Shown: positions 1-4,988, counted from the first letter of the stretch. The stretch is 5,633 bases of DNA from SOIA01 sp050116035 (GCA_050116035.1 JASFPJ010000236.1:1-5633), one strand, 5' to 3'. The notes: generated by a model from the letters alone, not told the origin. Translations and numbers: made by a program.

Positions 1-201
1 CCCGCGGAAGAAAGCAAAAAGTATCCTTACAGCCGGAGGGATATCGGAAGCACCAGCGAGCTCCAGTGTTTGATCAACGGTAAACGGAGTATCCTGGAAA
101 TCAAAAACATGCTCGATGCGCAGTACTCAAGAGAATCCAAGCTGCAGGCTGTTATCAATTACATCCAAATCCTGAAACTGGCTGGCCTGGTTGAGATGTA
201 G
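1..201 (+). CDS. C-terminal fragment, winged-helix or PqqD-like tail (5' end outside window)
   Basis: The frame is open from the first base and ends at TAG 199-201, giving the last 66 residues of a protein whose start lies to the left. The tail reads as a small helical domain: a segment with LINGKRSILEIKNML, then a helix, then a closing LKLAGLVEM. This order (x-L-I-x-G-K-R-S-x-x-E-I, a middle helix, then a 'L-x-x-x-G-L-V' end) is the pattern of PqqD-like and other winged-helix tails. Similar tails also occur at the C-terminus of some M28-type aminopeptidases in related phyla, so a secreted or cytoplasmic peptidase is possible. No catalytic residues are in view and the function cannot be fixed. 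It converges on the isomerase gene with 23 bases between the stop codons. Confidence 0.7.
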   Translation, partial: PAEESKKYPYSRRDIGSTSELQCLINGKRSILEIKNMLDAQYSRESKLQAVINYIQILKLAGLVEM

Positions 202-207
202 CGTCTT

Positions 208-222
208 TGGGATCAGACCCCA
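208..222. repeat. 15-base near-palindrome between convergent stop codons (REP-like)
   Basis: The sequence TGGGATCAGACCCCA is a palindrome with one mismatched pair and a central A. It fills most of the gap between the TAG of the left gene (199-201) and the stop of the minus-strand isomerase gene (225-227). The core differs by one base from GGGGTCAGACC, a motif found dispersed in many bacterial genomes and often near REP-associated (Y1-type) transposases. A second related copy lies at 4653-4664. The position would also suit a weak bidirectional transcription end, but there is no T-tract. Confidence 0.5.
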
Positions 223-224
223 GA

Positions 225-1307
225 TTACATGATATCGAGTCGCTCAATTTCATACACGAGGGTTGTGTTCGGAGAGATGACAAACCTCTTCTCTCCTTTT
301 TTCTCCCTGGCGTAGAATCCGCCTGTTCCATAAGCGAGATGAGCCGGGAGGATCACAATTCTTTTCTCGCCCTTTCTCATATCCATCAAGGCTGCGTCCA
401 ATCCCGGATTGATGCGACTTTTCCCCACTTCGTACAGGAATGACTCGGCTTCTCCTGAGGGCATCGGTTTTCCATCTTCCTCTGAGCTTGAAAACAGTCT
501 CCCTTCCAGAAACTGGCCTGTATAGACGACTCTCAGCTTTGCCCCGGGAATAGGTTTATCGCCTTTTCCTTCTTTGACAATGATATATTTTGACCCGTTT
601 TCAGCCTCGATAGCGTTCGGCCAGTTCTTTTGTATGATCTTCGTTTCTCTCCGCTTTTTCCTTTCCTCCTCTTTTTGAACTCTCTGCTCTGCCATTCTAA
701 CGAGCTTCTGGAAGGAATCGGTGTTGGGTCTGAATTCACCAGCTTCTCTTCCTATCCTGACAATTTTGACGGATTCGATGACATCTCCCTGTACAATGTT
801 GTTCACCACATCCATACCCTGGATCACATGACCGAACACGGTGTAATCACCATCGAGATAAGACCTGTCACTCAGCGTGATATAAAACTGGCTGCCGTTT
901 GTATGCGGGCCTCCATTGGCCATGCCCAAAACGCCAGCCCGGTTATGGGACAATCCAGGATAGATCTCATTGGGATAGACATATCCGGGGCTGTTTTCAT
1001 CTGTGCCGGACGGTGCTCCGGCTTGGATCACATGGTTGGGAACCACTCTGTGAAATCTGGTTCCATCATAATAAGGCACTCTTTCAGGCAGGGCAGAATT
1101 TTTAATCGTTCCCTCGGCAAGCCCCACAAAATTAGCTGTTGTCATCGGCACCTTCTTGAATTCGAGGAAGAGCACGATCAAGCCTTTATTCGTGTTCAAT
1201 TCAGCATAGATTCCCTTGGCGTATTTCTCCTCAGCGCTGTTCGCGTTCACCATGACACTCGCAGCGACCATCCAGACAATAAAGATTGCACATGCCTTGA
1301 GTTTCAT
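225..1307 (-). CDS. Exported peptidyl-prolyl cis-trans isomerase, cyclophilin-FKBP fusion
   Basis: This 360-residue protein should catalyse cis-trans isomerisation of X-Pro bonds during folding of exported proteins. Residues 1-22 are a Sec-type signal peptide (basic start, hydrophobic core, VNA before the likely cut). Residues about 31-187 are a cyclophilin domain with FHRVV (R87 matches the catalytic Arg of human CypA), Q95 and NGSQFYIT (137-144). Y150 stands where CypA has W121, and H92 where it has F60. A charged helical linker (about 196-227, rich in E/K/R) leads to an FKBP domain (about 236-360) with VYTGQFLEG (Y262), F290, LAYG (Y326) and TLVYEIERL. In the FKBP pocket, D37 and W59 of FKBP12 are replaced by S273 and L303, and there are inserts at about 276-287 and 332-344. 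The start is fixed by AGGAGG at 1314-1319, six bases away. A leader ORF lies directly upstream. No good promoter was found. Confidence 0.95.
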   Translation of the reverse strand: MKLKACAIFIVWMVAASVMVNANSAEEKYAKGIYAELNTNKGLIVLFLEFKKVPMTTANFVGLAEGTIKNSALPERVPYYDGTRFHRVVPNHVIQAGAPSGTDENSPGYVYPNEIYPGLSHNRAGVLGMANGGPHTNGSQFYITLSDRSYLDGDYTVFGHVIQGMDVVNNIVQGDVIESVKIVRIGREAGEFRPNTDSFQKLVRMAEQRVQKEEERKKRRETKIIQKNWPNAIEAENGSKYIIVKEGKGDKPIPGAKLRVVYTGQFLEGRLFSSSEEDGKPMPSGEAESFLYEVGKSRINPGLDAALMDMRKGEKRIVILPAHLAYGTGGFYAREKKGEKRFVISPNTTLVYEIERLDIM

Positions 1308-1317
1308 TCATAGCCTC

Positions 1318-1368
1318 CTACGAAACAAAGATTGGATTTAACCATAAATGATTATTTTTACTGGTCAT
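1318..1368 (-). CDS. 16-codon leader ORF ending in the isomerase ribosome binding site
   Basis: On the minus strand an ATG at 1368-1366 is preceded by a strong SD, AAGGAG (1376-1381), at seven bases. It opens a reading frame for MTSKNNHLWLNPIFVS, ending with TAG at 1320-1318. The AG of that stop is the first part of the AGGAGG used by the isomerase gene, whose ATG follows 10 bases after the stop. Ribosomes ending here would sit on the next start site, so translational coupling or leader-peptide control is plausible. The peptide has no obvious run of one amino acid that would suggest classical attenuation, and its product may have no role of its own. The SD and the stop placement are what support it. 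Confidence 0.5.
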   Translation of the reverse strand: MTSKNNHLWLNPIFVS

Positions 1369-1589
1369 CGGATTGCTCCTTCTTTATTTGCGATTGAATT
1401 GAAGGTCTCATTCATAAAAGCGTTCAATCAAAAAAATGTTTAATTGCTGAGAAAAGGCTGCCATATAATCCCTGTTTAAAACTGAATAGTAAAAATAACA
1501 CTTACGGACGGCGGAAAGCAACAGGGGAGGCTTTAACGATTGAGATGAAAAACAGTGCAGAGCATTTGGAATGAGAATCAGGTGAATCC
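1369..1589. other. Intergenic region between divergent genes, no gene seen
   Basis: Together with the flanking leader parts this is the 374-base divergent spacer between the isomerase start (1307) and the Tat gene start (1682). No tRNA-like fold or convincing ORF was found. A seven-base inverted repeat, GATTGAA (1392-1398) and TTCAATC (1423-1429), lies upstream of the leader ORF and could be an operator for the minus-strand transcript. A TATAAT at 1464-1469 on the plus strand has no good -35 partner. The minus-strand promoter for the isomerase must lie here or just right of it, but none matches well. Confidence 0.5.
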
Positions 1590-1619
1590 TTGACATTAGA
1601 ATTTGTATTTATGTATATC
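1590..1619 (+). promoter_or_regulatory. Candidate sigma-70 type promoter for the Tat gene pair
   Basis: A perfect TTGACA (1590-1595) is followed after 18 bases by TATATC (1614-1619), four of six matches to the -10 consensus. The expected transcript start near 1626 is about 55 bases before the ATG at 1682 and only about 11 bases before the hairpin at 1637-1658. The -35 match is strong and the -10 is weak. Confidence 0.5.
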
Positions 1620-1636
1620 TGTTTCACTGACAAAAA

Positions 1637-1658
1637 AACCAAGCTGTATCGCTTGGTT
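1637..1658. promoter_or_regulatory. Perfect 8-bp hairpin in the leader of the Tat gene pair, terminator-like on the minus strand
   Basis: AACCAAGC (1637-1644), a six-base loop, and GCTTGGTT (1651-1658) form a perfect stem. On the minus strand the stem is followed at once by five T residues (from the A-tract 1632-1636), which is the classical shape of an intrinsic terminator. On the plus strand it is followed by CTATCC and six T residues (1665-1670), then directly by the SD GGAGGG. It therefore lies near the 5' end of the predicted plus-strand transcript. It could block antisense reading toward the isomerase gene, or act as a 5' stabilising or attenuating hairpin for the Tat pair. No plus-strand gene upstream needs a terminator here. 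Confidence 0.55.
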
Positions 1659-1681
1659 CTATCCTTTTTTGGAGGGATACA

Positions 1682-1933
1682 ATGAAGAATCACATCAGGC
1701 CTATGAGGAGGAGGAAGTTTTTAAAGACAGGGCTGGGAGTGAGTTGGCTGGCTGCCTTTCCACTCAAAAAGGTTCTTTCTTTTGGTAGTTTTTGTCCAGG
1801 TCAGCGCGATAAACTAAACAACTGTCGTTCCGAACAGTTCCAAGAGAGAATTCTCGAAATATCCCTGAAATACGGAGGCGAATTTGCGGGAGTCAAACCC
1901 GAGCGAAGGAGGAATCATCATGGCTGTGTTTGA
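1682..1933 (+). CDS. Small protein with twin-arginine (Tat) signal
   Basis: The ATG is preceded by GGAGGG (1671-1676) at five bases. The 83-residue product starts with a near-ideal Tat motif, RRRKFLK (residues 9-15), followed by the moderately hydrophobic TGLGVSWLAAF and a basic pair at 29-30, as is usual for Tat signals. The remainder is only about 45-50 residues: an SFC segment (C38), C48, a predicted helix QFQERILEISLKYGGEF (52-68), and a C-terminus with NHHGC (78-82). The family was not recognised. The last 14 bases overlap the next gene, and the codons for RRR and following residues also carry that gene's SD, so the C-terminal residues may reflect this overlap rather than function. It may be a short exported peptide, the remnant of a longer Tat substrate, or a redox or metal-binding small protein. 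Translation is well supported, the role is not. Confidence 0.7.
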   Translation: MKNHIRPMRRRKFLKTGLGVSWLAAFPLKKVLSFGSFCPGQRDKLNNCRSEQFQERILEISLKYGGEFAGVKPERRRNHHGCV

Positions 1934-2276
1934 AATGGAAAGCTGGCGTGTTAAAGAGGGAAGAGAGGAAGAGCACAGGAAGGCGCTCCGCGGCTGGCTC
2001 CAGTGGGTCAATGATCACCCGGAGCTTTTCAAGGAATGGAAGAGTGTCCGGTATTTTGTCAAAACAATAGCCGGGGAGGAATCAGATCGCCATTTTATCG
2101 TCTGGGAATACGAGAGCCTTTCAGCCTTTGAAGCGTACAAGACGAGACGAGCCGATTACAAAGGCCCCTATGCCGAGTACAAGAAGAACGATCCTTACCA
2201 CATGGGCGTGTTTGATCACAGCAGCATGCGTGTTGAAGTGTGGAAGGATGTGGACCGAGATCTCTGGATCGAGTAA
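1920..2276 (+). CDS. Small soluble protein, apparent dimeric alpha/beta-barrel fold
   Basis: The start at 1920 is chosen because AAGGAGG (1906-1912) lies seven bases upstream. A longer frame from a TTG at 1884 has no such site. The 118-residue product has no signal peptide. Its layout, strand (MAVFEMESWRV), charged helix (12-37), strand (SVRYFVKTIAG, 42-52), strand (RHFIVWEYES, 57-66), helix (67-76), then a final strand (MRVEVWKDV, 103-111), resembles the ferredoxin-like half-barrel of NIPSNAP, ABM and other dimeric alpha/beta-barrel proteins. This is a fold-level guess from the pattern, and no family was recognised. It is rich in Trp and Tyr (W9, W26, W29, W40, W62, W108, W116). Its start lies within the end of the Tat gene, so the two are probably translated in a coupled way. 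No terminator is visible behind it. Confidence 0.8.
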   Translation: MAVFEMESWRVKEGREEEHRKALRGWLQWVNDHPELFKEWKSVRYFVKTIAGEESDRHFIVWEYESLSAFEAYKTRRADYKGPYAEYKKNDPYHMGVFDHSSMRVEVWKDVDRDLWIE

Positions 2277-2387
2277 TTTCCAGGCAATCAACGGGCTGCA
2301 ACCATTTATCGATATTCAGCTTAAGGGCATTCACCATCCTTCCCTTCATCATAGCTGGCACCTGGAGAGAGTTGAGGTGAAATACAA

Positions 2388-2425
2388 AACCGGAAATTTT
2401 TACGTGGCTAAGAACCGGAAGTTTT
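2388..2425. repeat. Pair of 13-base direct repeats upstream of a promoter
   Basis: AACCGGAAATTTT (2388-2400) and AACCGGAAGTTTT (2413-2425) differ at one base and are 25 bases apart. They lie just upstream of the -35 element at 2458, where activator sites are commonly found. They could be two sites for one regulator, or chance. Confidence 0.35.
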
Positions 2426-2457
2426 CACTTTGCCTTGACAGGTCATTTTTTCATCGT

Positions 2458-2486
2458 TTGATCGCTTCCTTGGCTTGTGTTATAAG
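2458..2486 (+). promoter_or_regulatory. Candidate extended -10 promoter for the beta-propeller gene
   Basis: TTGATC (2458-2463, four of six) is separated by 17 bases from TATAAG (2481-2486, five of six). The -10 is preceded by TGT at 2478-2480, giving the extended -10 form. The predicted transcript starts near 2493, leaving about 95 bases of leader before the ATG at 2589. A full TTGACA at 2435-2440 is too far away to serve this -10. Confidence 0.5.
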
Positions 2487-2588
2487 GAATTAAAGAGGTC
2501 AGCGACTGGAAATAGCATAAGAAATGTTGTTTTTTTGTCATCCAGAATGGGAAATTGTGGCGTAATAAGTAATGGAAGGGGAATCGAA

Positions 2589-3770
2589 ATGAAGAATCGA
2601 AGAAAATGGAAGCTGGGAATTCCAGTATTATTCTTTTTCACTTTTTTCCTTGTGTTTATATCAGAGGATTGCAAAGAGAGCGGAATCACAACCGAGATCA
2701 TCGACGGCGTGAAGCATGTCCACAATCCGGCCGAACCTCTTAAGGGAACTGTAGACCTTGAACTGGAAGAGATACTGAGGATCGATATGAAAGAACAAAA
2801 AGCTGAAGACCTTTTCGTTTTCCTGAGATTCTGGAAAGGTCCGCGAGGGAATGTCTACCTGTACGATTGGACCAAAAAAAGGGTTCACCAGTTCAACTCT
2901 AAGGGCGAATTTCTTGGGGCCTTCTGCCGGATCGGACAGGGACCTGGAGAATTTTCTCAATGGAGCACTTTCGCCCTTCATTTCATCAAAGAAGGAGAGA
3001 TCTGGGCCATCGGCGGAGGCAAAGTCGCCAGGTTCGATATGGAGAGAAATTTTTTGGGAGAGATCAAGCGAGGAAGATGGATTTCGGATGCCGTGTACAT
3101 GGATGAGACAAGCTTTGTCGCCAAACGGAATGAACAAGTGGGAGAGGGGAGAGAGATGCGCGAATGGGCCGTTATTTCTTACGGCCAAATGAACCAGGAT
3201 GGTCAAAGTGACATACTCCACGACTATTTTAAAGCTACAGATGTTGGGATGGTTAGAAAAGGACAATCGGCCTTTGCGGACGAGTGGGCCACACCTAGAT
3301 TATACTGGGCCTATGATGATTTTAATAATCGGGTGTACACGGTGCTGAATACAGAATACAGGATCACCTCTCATGAATTGAGCGGGGAACGCTTTTTCTT
3401 CTTTGATAAGGTTCATAGCAACTACATTATGGATGAAGACGAAAGGGAACAGTACATTAAAGAGAATTTTAAAAAACGGGAATTTTATATGCAGATCTAT
3501 CCCGATGAGTTCTGTGCCATCCGAGACATAAAACTTCTACCCAGGGGTCACCTGGCTGTGTATTCGATCGACGGCGTTGAGACGTTCAGTATCGATGTGT
3601 ATGATCCCGAAGGCCGGTTTTTGTATGTTTTGAATCCACCTCAAGGGATATCTTTAGAGCATGCCAAATTCTATGATTTCGGGTTGGCGCTCAGGGAAGA
3701 GAAAGAAGACCGGGATATCTATGTGGAGTACAGAGTGAAGAATTTACCGGAGATATTCGGCGACAGATGA
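2589..3770 (+). CDS. Exported 6-bladed beta-propeller protein
   Basis: The start at 2589 is chosen because GAAGGGG (2575-2581) lies seven bases upstream and the protein then begins with a proper export signal. Upstream in-frame starts lack both. The product has 393 residues: a basic start, a hydrophobic stretch (9-24), then SEDC (C28), which is not a standard lipobox, so lipid anchoring is uncertain. After an IDGVKHVHNPAEPLKG segment (38-53) come propeller-type repeats: GNVYLYDWTKKRVHQFNSKG with IGQGPGEF (87-122), GEIWAIGGGKVARFD (136-150), and RGHLAVYSIDGVETF through the DVYDPEGRFLYVL strand pair (319-348). These are the 'G-x-hydrophobic-Y-V-x-D...I-x-x-F-x-x-x-G' blades of NHL-like propellers, common in Aminicenantes in many paralogues. 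The role is unknown. Binding of a ligand or partner at the cell surface is likely for the fold, and no catalytic residues can be named. Confidence 0.85.
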   Translation: MKNRRKWKLGIPVLFFFTFFLVFISEDCKESGITTEIIDGVKHVHNPAEPLKGTVDLELEEILRIDMKEQKAEDLFVFLRFWKGPRGNVYLYDWTKKRVHQFNSKGEFLGAFCRIGQGPGEFSQWSTFALHFIKEGEIWAIGGGKVARFDMERNFLGEIKRGRWISDAVYMDETSFVAKRNEQVGEGREMREWAVISYGQMNQDGQSDILHDYFKATDVGMVRKGQSAFADEWATPRLYWAYDDFNNRVYTVLNTEYRITSHELSGERFFFFDKVHSNYIMDEDEREQYIKENFKKREFYMQIYPDEFCAIRDIKLLPRGHLAVYSIDGVETFSIDVYDPEGRFLYVLNPPQGISLEHAKFYDFGLALREEKEDRDIYVEYRVKNLPEIFGDR

Positions 3771-3803
3771 AAAATCGATGCATGAATCCGAGCAAATACT
3801 ATG

Positions 3804-3832
3804 TTGATAGACAGAAACCTCAGAAATATGAT
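3804..3832 (+). promoter_or_regulatory. Candidate sigma-70 type promoter for the putative lipoprotein gene
   Basis: TTGATA (3804-3809, five of six) and TATGAT (3827-3832, five of six) are separated by exactly 17 bases. It is the best promoter match in the window. The transcript would start near 3839, about 100 bases before the ATG at 3941 and about 11 bases before the small ORF at 3850. Confidence 0.6.
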
Positions 3833-3849
3833 TTCAGACAAATCAGCCA

Positions 3850-3930
3850 ATGGAGAAAGAAGAGTATTTTAGAAAGGTCATACCAAAGTTTAAAAAGAGG
3901 TTTTATGGCATGAATCGACTCTATTTGTAG
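3850..3930 (+). CDS. Possible 26-codon leader ORF before the putative lipoprotein gene
   Basis: An ATG at 3850 opens a 26-codon frame (MEKEEYFRKVIPKFKK, then RFYGMNRLYL) that ends with TAG at 3928-3930. The AG of that stop begins the AGGGGG SD of the gene at 3941. The ATG has no SD and would sit about 11 bases from the predicted transcript start. An internal ATG at 3910 has AAGAGG (3895-3900) nine bases upstream and would give only MNRLYL. The stop placement copies that of the leader ORF at 1318-1368, which is the main reason to list it. It may be chance. Confidence 0.25.
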   Translation: MEKEEYFRKVIPKFKKRFYGMNRLYL

Positions 3931-3940
3931 GGGGTGTGAA

Positions 3941-4534
3941 ATGCGTTTGATGAAAATTTTGGTTATTTCTGTTATCGCATTATTCATGGTGGATTGCCTG
4001 GTGACGTCTATTCATCCTCTGTATACAGCGAAAGATATTGTTTTTATGCCAGAACTTTTGGGCCCTTGGATAGGAGAGGATGACGATGCAGATTTGTGGA
4101 TTTTTGAGCAGTCGGGGAAAAACGCGTATGAGTTGACCATTAAAGAGAGCTCTGAATCAGAAGGAATACAGGAGTACGAAGAGACAGGTATCTACGAAAC
4201 TCATCTGGTTAAGCTTGGGAAGTTTCTTTTCTTGGATCTCTATCCTGATGAGAGAACAATTGAAGAATACGAGGACGAGATTCATCTGGTTCCAACACAT
4301 TCAATCTGGAGAATATGGATTGAAAAAGATGTTATTCGTCTGGCGTGGCTCGCTAATGACTGGCTTGAGGAGATGATTGATAAGAAGAAAATCAAGATCG
4401 CTCATGTGCGCCTTGAAGACAGAGTTGTCCTCACGGTTCCGACTAAAGAGCTCCAGAAATTCATCCTGAAATATGCAGAGGATACGGATGCCTTTCCTGA
4501 GCCAGGAGAAATGCATCGGAAAAAGCAGGAATAA
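3941..4534 (+). CDS. Putative lipoprotein of unknown function (HPLYT-type)
   Basis: The ATG is preceded by AGGGGGTG (3929-3936). The 197-residue protein has a hydrophobic N-terminus (6-17) ending in MVDC (C19), close to a lipobox but with Asp before the Cys. Next come TSIHPLYTAKDIVF (22-35) and LLGPWIGED (39-47), then a beta-rich middle (W53 to Y63, GIYETHLVKLGKFLFLDLYP at 83-102, HLVPTHSIWRIWIE at 115-128) and a helical end. The combination 'C-x-x-S-x-HPLYT-x-x-D-x-V-F-x-x-x-L-x-G-x-W' recurs, as far as I recall, in uncharacterised putative lipoproteins of several phyla. No enzymatic motif is visible. The beta-rich body, with residues of the 'x-W-x-F-E' type, may be a small barrel or lipocalin-like fold, but that is a guess. 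It probably forms a one-gene transcript from the promoter at 3804-3832. Confidence 0.8.
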   Translation: MRLMKILVISVIALFMVDCLVTSIHPLYTAKDIVFMPELLGPWIGEDDDADLWIFEQSGKNAYELTIKESSESEGIQEYEETGIYETHLVKLGKFLFLDLYPDERTIEEYEDEIHLVPTHSIWRIWIEKDVIRLAWLANDWLEEMIDKKKIKIAHVRLEDRVVLTVPTKELQKFILKYAEDTDAFPEPGEMHRKKQE

Positions 4535-4652
4535 ATTGTATCAGAGGGCTTAGAACGGAATAGTCTCGATTGGCTGGCTTTATGTCGTTTCCATAAACAT
4601 TACTTTTTATTCTAAATTCCATCCTAAAAAGATTCATATTGCTGAGGTTTTT

Positions 4653-4664
4653 GAGGTCTGACCC
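4653..4664. repeat. REP-like motif, second copy
   Basis: GAGGTCTGACCC reads GGGTCAGACCTC on the minus strand, with the palindromic core GGTC-T-GACC. It is related to the near-palindrome at 208-222. Dispersed copies of GGGTCAGACCTC-like sequence are known from many bacterial genomes, often linked to REP-associated transposases. No transposase is present in this window. Confidence 0.45.
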
Positions 4665-4726
4665 TGATGTTCATTGAGCCTTTATCCCAGAGTAAACACA
4701 TATACTACCAAAGTCGTGTTTTTTGA

Positions 4727-4748
4727 ACTTCCGACTTTCGTTGGAAGT
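4727..4748. repeat. Nine-pair hairpin (GAAA loop on the minus strand)
   Basis: ACTTCCGAC (4727-4735) and GTTGGAAGT (4740-4748) pair over nine positions with one G-U, around the four-base loop TTTC. On the minus strand the loop is GAAA, a stable GNRA tetraloop. It lies about 190 bases behind the putative lipoprotein gene. Downstream the sequence is T-rich but not a clean T-tract, so it is at best a weak terminator for that gene. Confidence 0.45.
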
Positions 4749-4896
4749 AATCCTTCTCTTATTTTCGTATATATCTATAGAGATATGAAATTTGAGGAAT
4801 ATGATTTTTCGAGAAATAAAAAAAGAAATTAACATGGATGCCAAAAAAAAAGCGCTGCCGTTTTTGAACTTATCTCTCAGTACTCTCCGGCTTAAT

Positions 4897-4942
4897 TTTT
4901 TTGATTTTATATATGAGGATGGTATGATATAAAATCAGAAAG
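4897..4942. repeat. Inverted repeat over the kinase promoter
   Basis: GATTTTATAT (4903-4912) and ATATAAAATC (4927-4936) are a perfect ten-base inverted repeat around a 14-base centre. Pairing can extend outward to about 4897 and 4942 with two G-U pairs. It encloses the candidate -35 and -10 elements of the kinase gene, which suits an operator for a dimeric repressor. An RNA hairpin is less likely, because the predicted transcript begins near its right edge. Confidence 0.45.
4901..4928 (+). promoter_or_regulatory. Candidate promoter for the Ser/Thr kinase gene
   Basis: TTGATT (4901-4906, four of six) is followed after 16 bases by TATGAT (4923-4928, five of six). The transcript would start near 4935, leaving about 54 bases of leader. 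Both elements lie within the inverted repeat at 4897-4942. In so AT-rich a region a chance match is fairly likely. Confidence 0.4.
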
Positions 4943-4988
4943 CAAAAAAAATGACCCAATCAATTCAAATTACGTATTAAATAGTAAA

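Larger units (their letters stand above)
2277..2588. other. Intergenic region with direct repeat and promoter, no gene seen
   Basis: No convincing coding sequence was found in these 312 bases. An open frame continuing from the left is a shadow of the preceding gene, and the in-frame upstream extension of the propeller gene lacks an SD. The region holds a short direct repeat (2388-2425) and a good promoter (2458-2486), described separately. No clear terminator for the preceding gene is visible. Confidence 0.6.
4535..4988. other. AT-rich intergenic region with repeats and promoter, no confident gene
   Basis: These 454 bases are clearly richer in A and T than the flanking genes, especially after about 4750, with several long A or T runs. 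They contain a REP-like motif (4653-4664), a nine-pair hairpin (4727-4748), and an inverted repeat with a promoter near the right end (4897-4942). A 43-codon frame at 4801-4932 was considered and left out. No tRNA or known riboswitch pattern was recognised. Confidence 0.6.

Noticed and set aside
630..1313. 227-codon frame on the plus strand
   Set aside because: It lies opposite the isomerase gene, whose domains are unmistakable. It has no SD and no recognisable protein pattern.
1464..1469. TATAAT as a plus-strand -10 element
   Set aside because: No reasonable -35 lies 16-18 bases upstream, and the TTGACA promoter at 1590 is closer to the gene.
2128..2493. 121-codon frame overlapping the end of the 118-residue gene
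   Set aside because: It overlaps a well-supported gene in another frame, begins without an SD, and continues into sequence with no protein-like pattern.
2475..2588. N-terminal extension of the propeller protein from TTG 2475 or ATG 2547
   Set aside because: Neither start has an SD, the predicted promoter lies at 2458-2486, and the export signal begins properly only at 2589.
2572..2592. Six-codon ORF (MEGESK) whose stop overlaps the propeller start as ATGA
   Set aside because: It lacks an SD and is short enough to occur by chance. It overlaps the SD itself.
2661..3266. 201-codon frame on the minus strand
   Set aside because: It is antisense to the propeller gene and shows only mirrored composition.
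4771..4786. ATATCT-ATAG-AGATAT inverted repeat
   Set aside because: Six A/T-rich pairs with a four-base loop are expected by chance in this region and nothing nearby explains a role.
4801..4932. 43-codon ORF on the plus strand (begins MIFREIKKEINMDAKKK)
   Set aside because: The only SD-like GAGGA is two bases from the ATG, the codons are dominated by A/T runs, and the frame runs through the inverted repeat and promoter of the kinase gene. It is more likely a chance frame in AT-rich DNA.
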